The notes under the pieces are model-generated. The model was not told where the DNA came from. It ran no database searches and saw only the letters and a list, made by a program, of their open reading frames with translations. From Streptomyces spiroverticillatus (GTDB lineage: Bacteria > Actinomycetota > Actinomycetes > Streptomycetales > Streptomycetaceae), in assembly GCA_014650415.1 (NCBI GenBank), contig BMUX01000008.1, positions 312,784-376,783 of the forward strand: a DNA stretch of 64,000 nt. Reading direction: 5' to 3'. Position numbers and translations under genes: made by a program. How positions within the stretch are numbered: position 1 is the stretch's first letter; each line of letters starts with the position of its first letter. Shown one piece after another: positions 63,294 through 64,000 of this stretch.

Positions 63294-64000
63294 TTACGGT
63301 AGTGGGCCGTGCGCCTCGGCCTCGGCCAGGAGGCGGTACAGGACGGGAACCGGGATCTCCGGATTGGTCACCACCGTGCCCGCCGTCTCGCGGTCGTGCA
63401 GCAACCCGGCCAGGACCCGGGCCGGCAGCCGGGATCTGCGCATCGCGGTCAGCCGGACGGAGGACTCCGGGTCGTTCAGCAGCAGTACCGCATCGGCCGG
63501 TGACAGCCGGGGGTCCTCGGCCGCGCGGCGGCGCACCTCGGCCTCCGGGTCGCGGGCGCACCGTACGACGTCGGCAGGCGTGGACTCCGGATCGTCCAGC
63601 ACCAGCCGACGCATCCGCCCGGCGGGGTCGTCGGCGTACCGGAGCAGGCCCGTACGGGGGAAGTTGGGGTGGCTGCGGGGGCGGTCGGGGTAGGAGAAGC
63701 TGCCGTCCCACCAGCGCCACACCTCCAGCAGCAGCTCCTCCGGCGCGTCGTCGCACGACTCGGCGAGGAACAGCCGGACCACCCGGTCCACGTCCCCGGC
63801 GAGCAGTTCCACGACGTCCGGCGGAAGACGGCGGGCCCGGGCCACGCTGTGGCGGATGCGGGGATGGGACGACTTGGCGAGGCGGCGCATCGCCTCGGCG
63901 TCACCGTGCAGGTCCGCGACCCAGGGCAGGGTGCGCGACATCATCGCCGGGTCGAAGTCGTGGCGTACGGCGGCGCGTTGGTCCTCGTCGAGGTCGGCCC
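63294..64000 (-). CDS. leucine-rich-repeat-variant (LRV/HEAT-like) protein, 5' end outside window
   Basis: At least 235 residues are visible and the frame stays open to the right edge. Repeats of about 24 residues (HPRIRHSVARARRLPPDVVE, DPEAEVRRRAAEDPRLSPAD, DPESSVRLTAMRRSRLPARV) match the LRV fold, which is a protein-binding scaffold. The stop lies 4 bp from the ATG of the DUF6193-like gene. Start and N-terminus are not visible. Confidence 0.8.
   Translation of the reverse strand, partial: ADLDEDQRAAVRHDFDPAMMSRTLPWVADLHGDAEAMRRLAKSSHPRIRHSVARARRLPPDVVELLAGDVDRVVRLFLAESCDDAPEELLLEVWRWWDGSFSYPDRPRSHPNFPRTGLLRYADDPAGRMRRLVLDDPESTPADVVRCARDPEAEVRRRAAEDPRLSPADAVLLLNDPESSVRLTAMRRSRLPARVLAGLLHDRETAGTVVTNPEIPVPVLYRLLAEAEAHGPLP

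Noticed and set aside
1..64000. tRNA, rRNA, CRISPR, IS elements or integrase
   Set aside because: No spaced identical repeats, no transposase or integrase motifs and no tRNA-like cloverleaf were noticed.

Overview
The window is high-GC actinobacterial DNA, most likely from a Streptomyces. Supporting signs are strong third-codon GC bias, frequent GTG starts with AGGAG-type ribosome sites, rare TTA (bldA-type) codons, a LuxR-family LAL regulator, and DUF6193-like and F420-dependent proteins. No rRNA, tRNA, CRISPR array, insertion sequence or integrase was seen.

Positions 1-34449 hold a non-ribosomal peptide (NRPS) gene cluster with three blocks. Block A (minus strand, 11102 down past position 1) is a stand-alone condensation (C) protein, then a carrier-Cy-A-T-Cy-A-T protein, then a protein with a TubC-type docking domain, Cy and A domains that runs off the window. 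All three A domains have cysteine-like pocket residues and each is preceded by a heterocyclisation (Cy) domain, so this line should build consecutive thiazoline/thiazole rings on an acyl starter loaded in trans. Block B (11296-20659) looks like a quinoline-2-carboxylate pathway from tryptophan: an MbtH-A-T fusion, P450, type II thioesterase, SDR, aminotransferase, tryptophan-2,3-dioxygenase-like enzyme and FAD monooxygenase, as in thiocoraline- and quinomycin-type starter biosynthesis. It also holds a winged-helix regulator and, just after it, a VOC-fold protein. Block C (minus strand, 34449 to 21324) is an MFS exporter, a stand-alone C protein, C-A-T, A-T, A-T (valine-like) and an unusual C-(A remnant)-T-SDR protein, mostly with overlapping stop/start codons. 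The combination suggests a 3-hydroxyquinaldate-type cap joined to a run of Cys-derived azolines, possibly further elaborated by Block C. I cannot match it to a known compound.

Positions 35000-41481 hold a likely redox or detoxification operon (YcaC-like hydrolase, DoxX, Dps-like ferritin, cofactor-free haloperoxidase, YtcJ-like amidohydrolase, membrane protein) facing an AraC regulator. From 41591 to 53971 are mostly housekeeping or accessory genes: a LAL regulator, an EF-hand protein, a CmpX-like channel protein, a PhoX-like Tat protein, a luciferase-like oxidoreductase, a TIM-barrel protein, a YkuE-like phosphoesterase with a long low-complexity N-terminus, and an alpha/beta hydrolase. Positions 54147-59468 encode a complete oligopeptide-type ABC importer. 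From 59837 to 64000 there is an ABC exporter half-transporter, then small unknown proteins, one with a probable frameshift, and a partial LRV-repeat protein.

Regulatory-looking structure is rich around Block B. There is an 11-bp-period array of GATTCCR heptamers beside an 18-bp perfect palindrome between the winged-helix regulator and the monooxygenase. A 13-bp inverted repeat lies between the divergent NRPS operons, and TTA codons occur in the P450 and VOC genes. Short in-cluster tandem repeats (18-30 bp periods) occur at several gene junctions.
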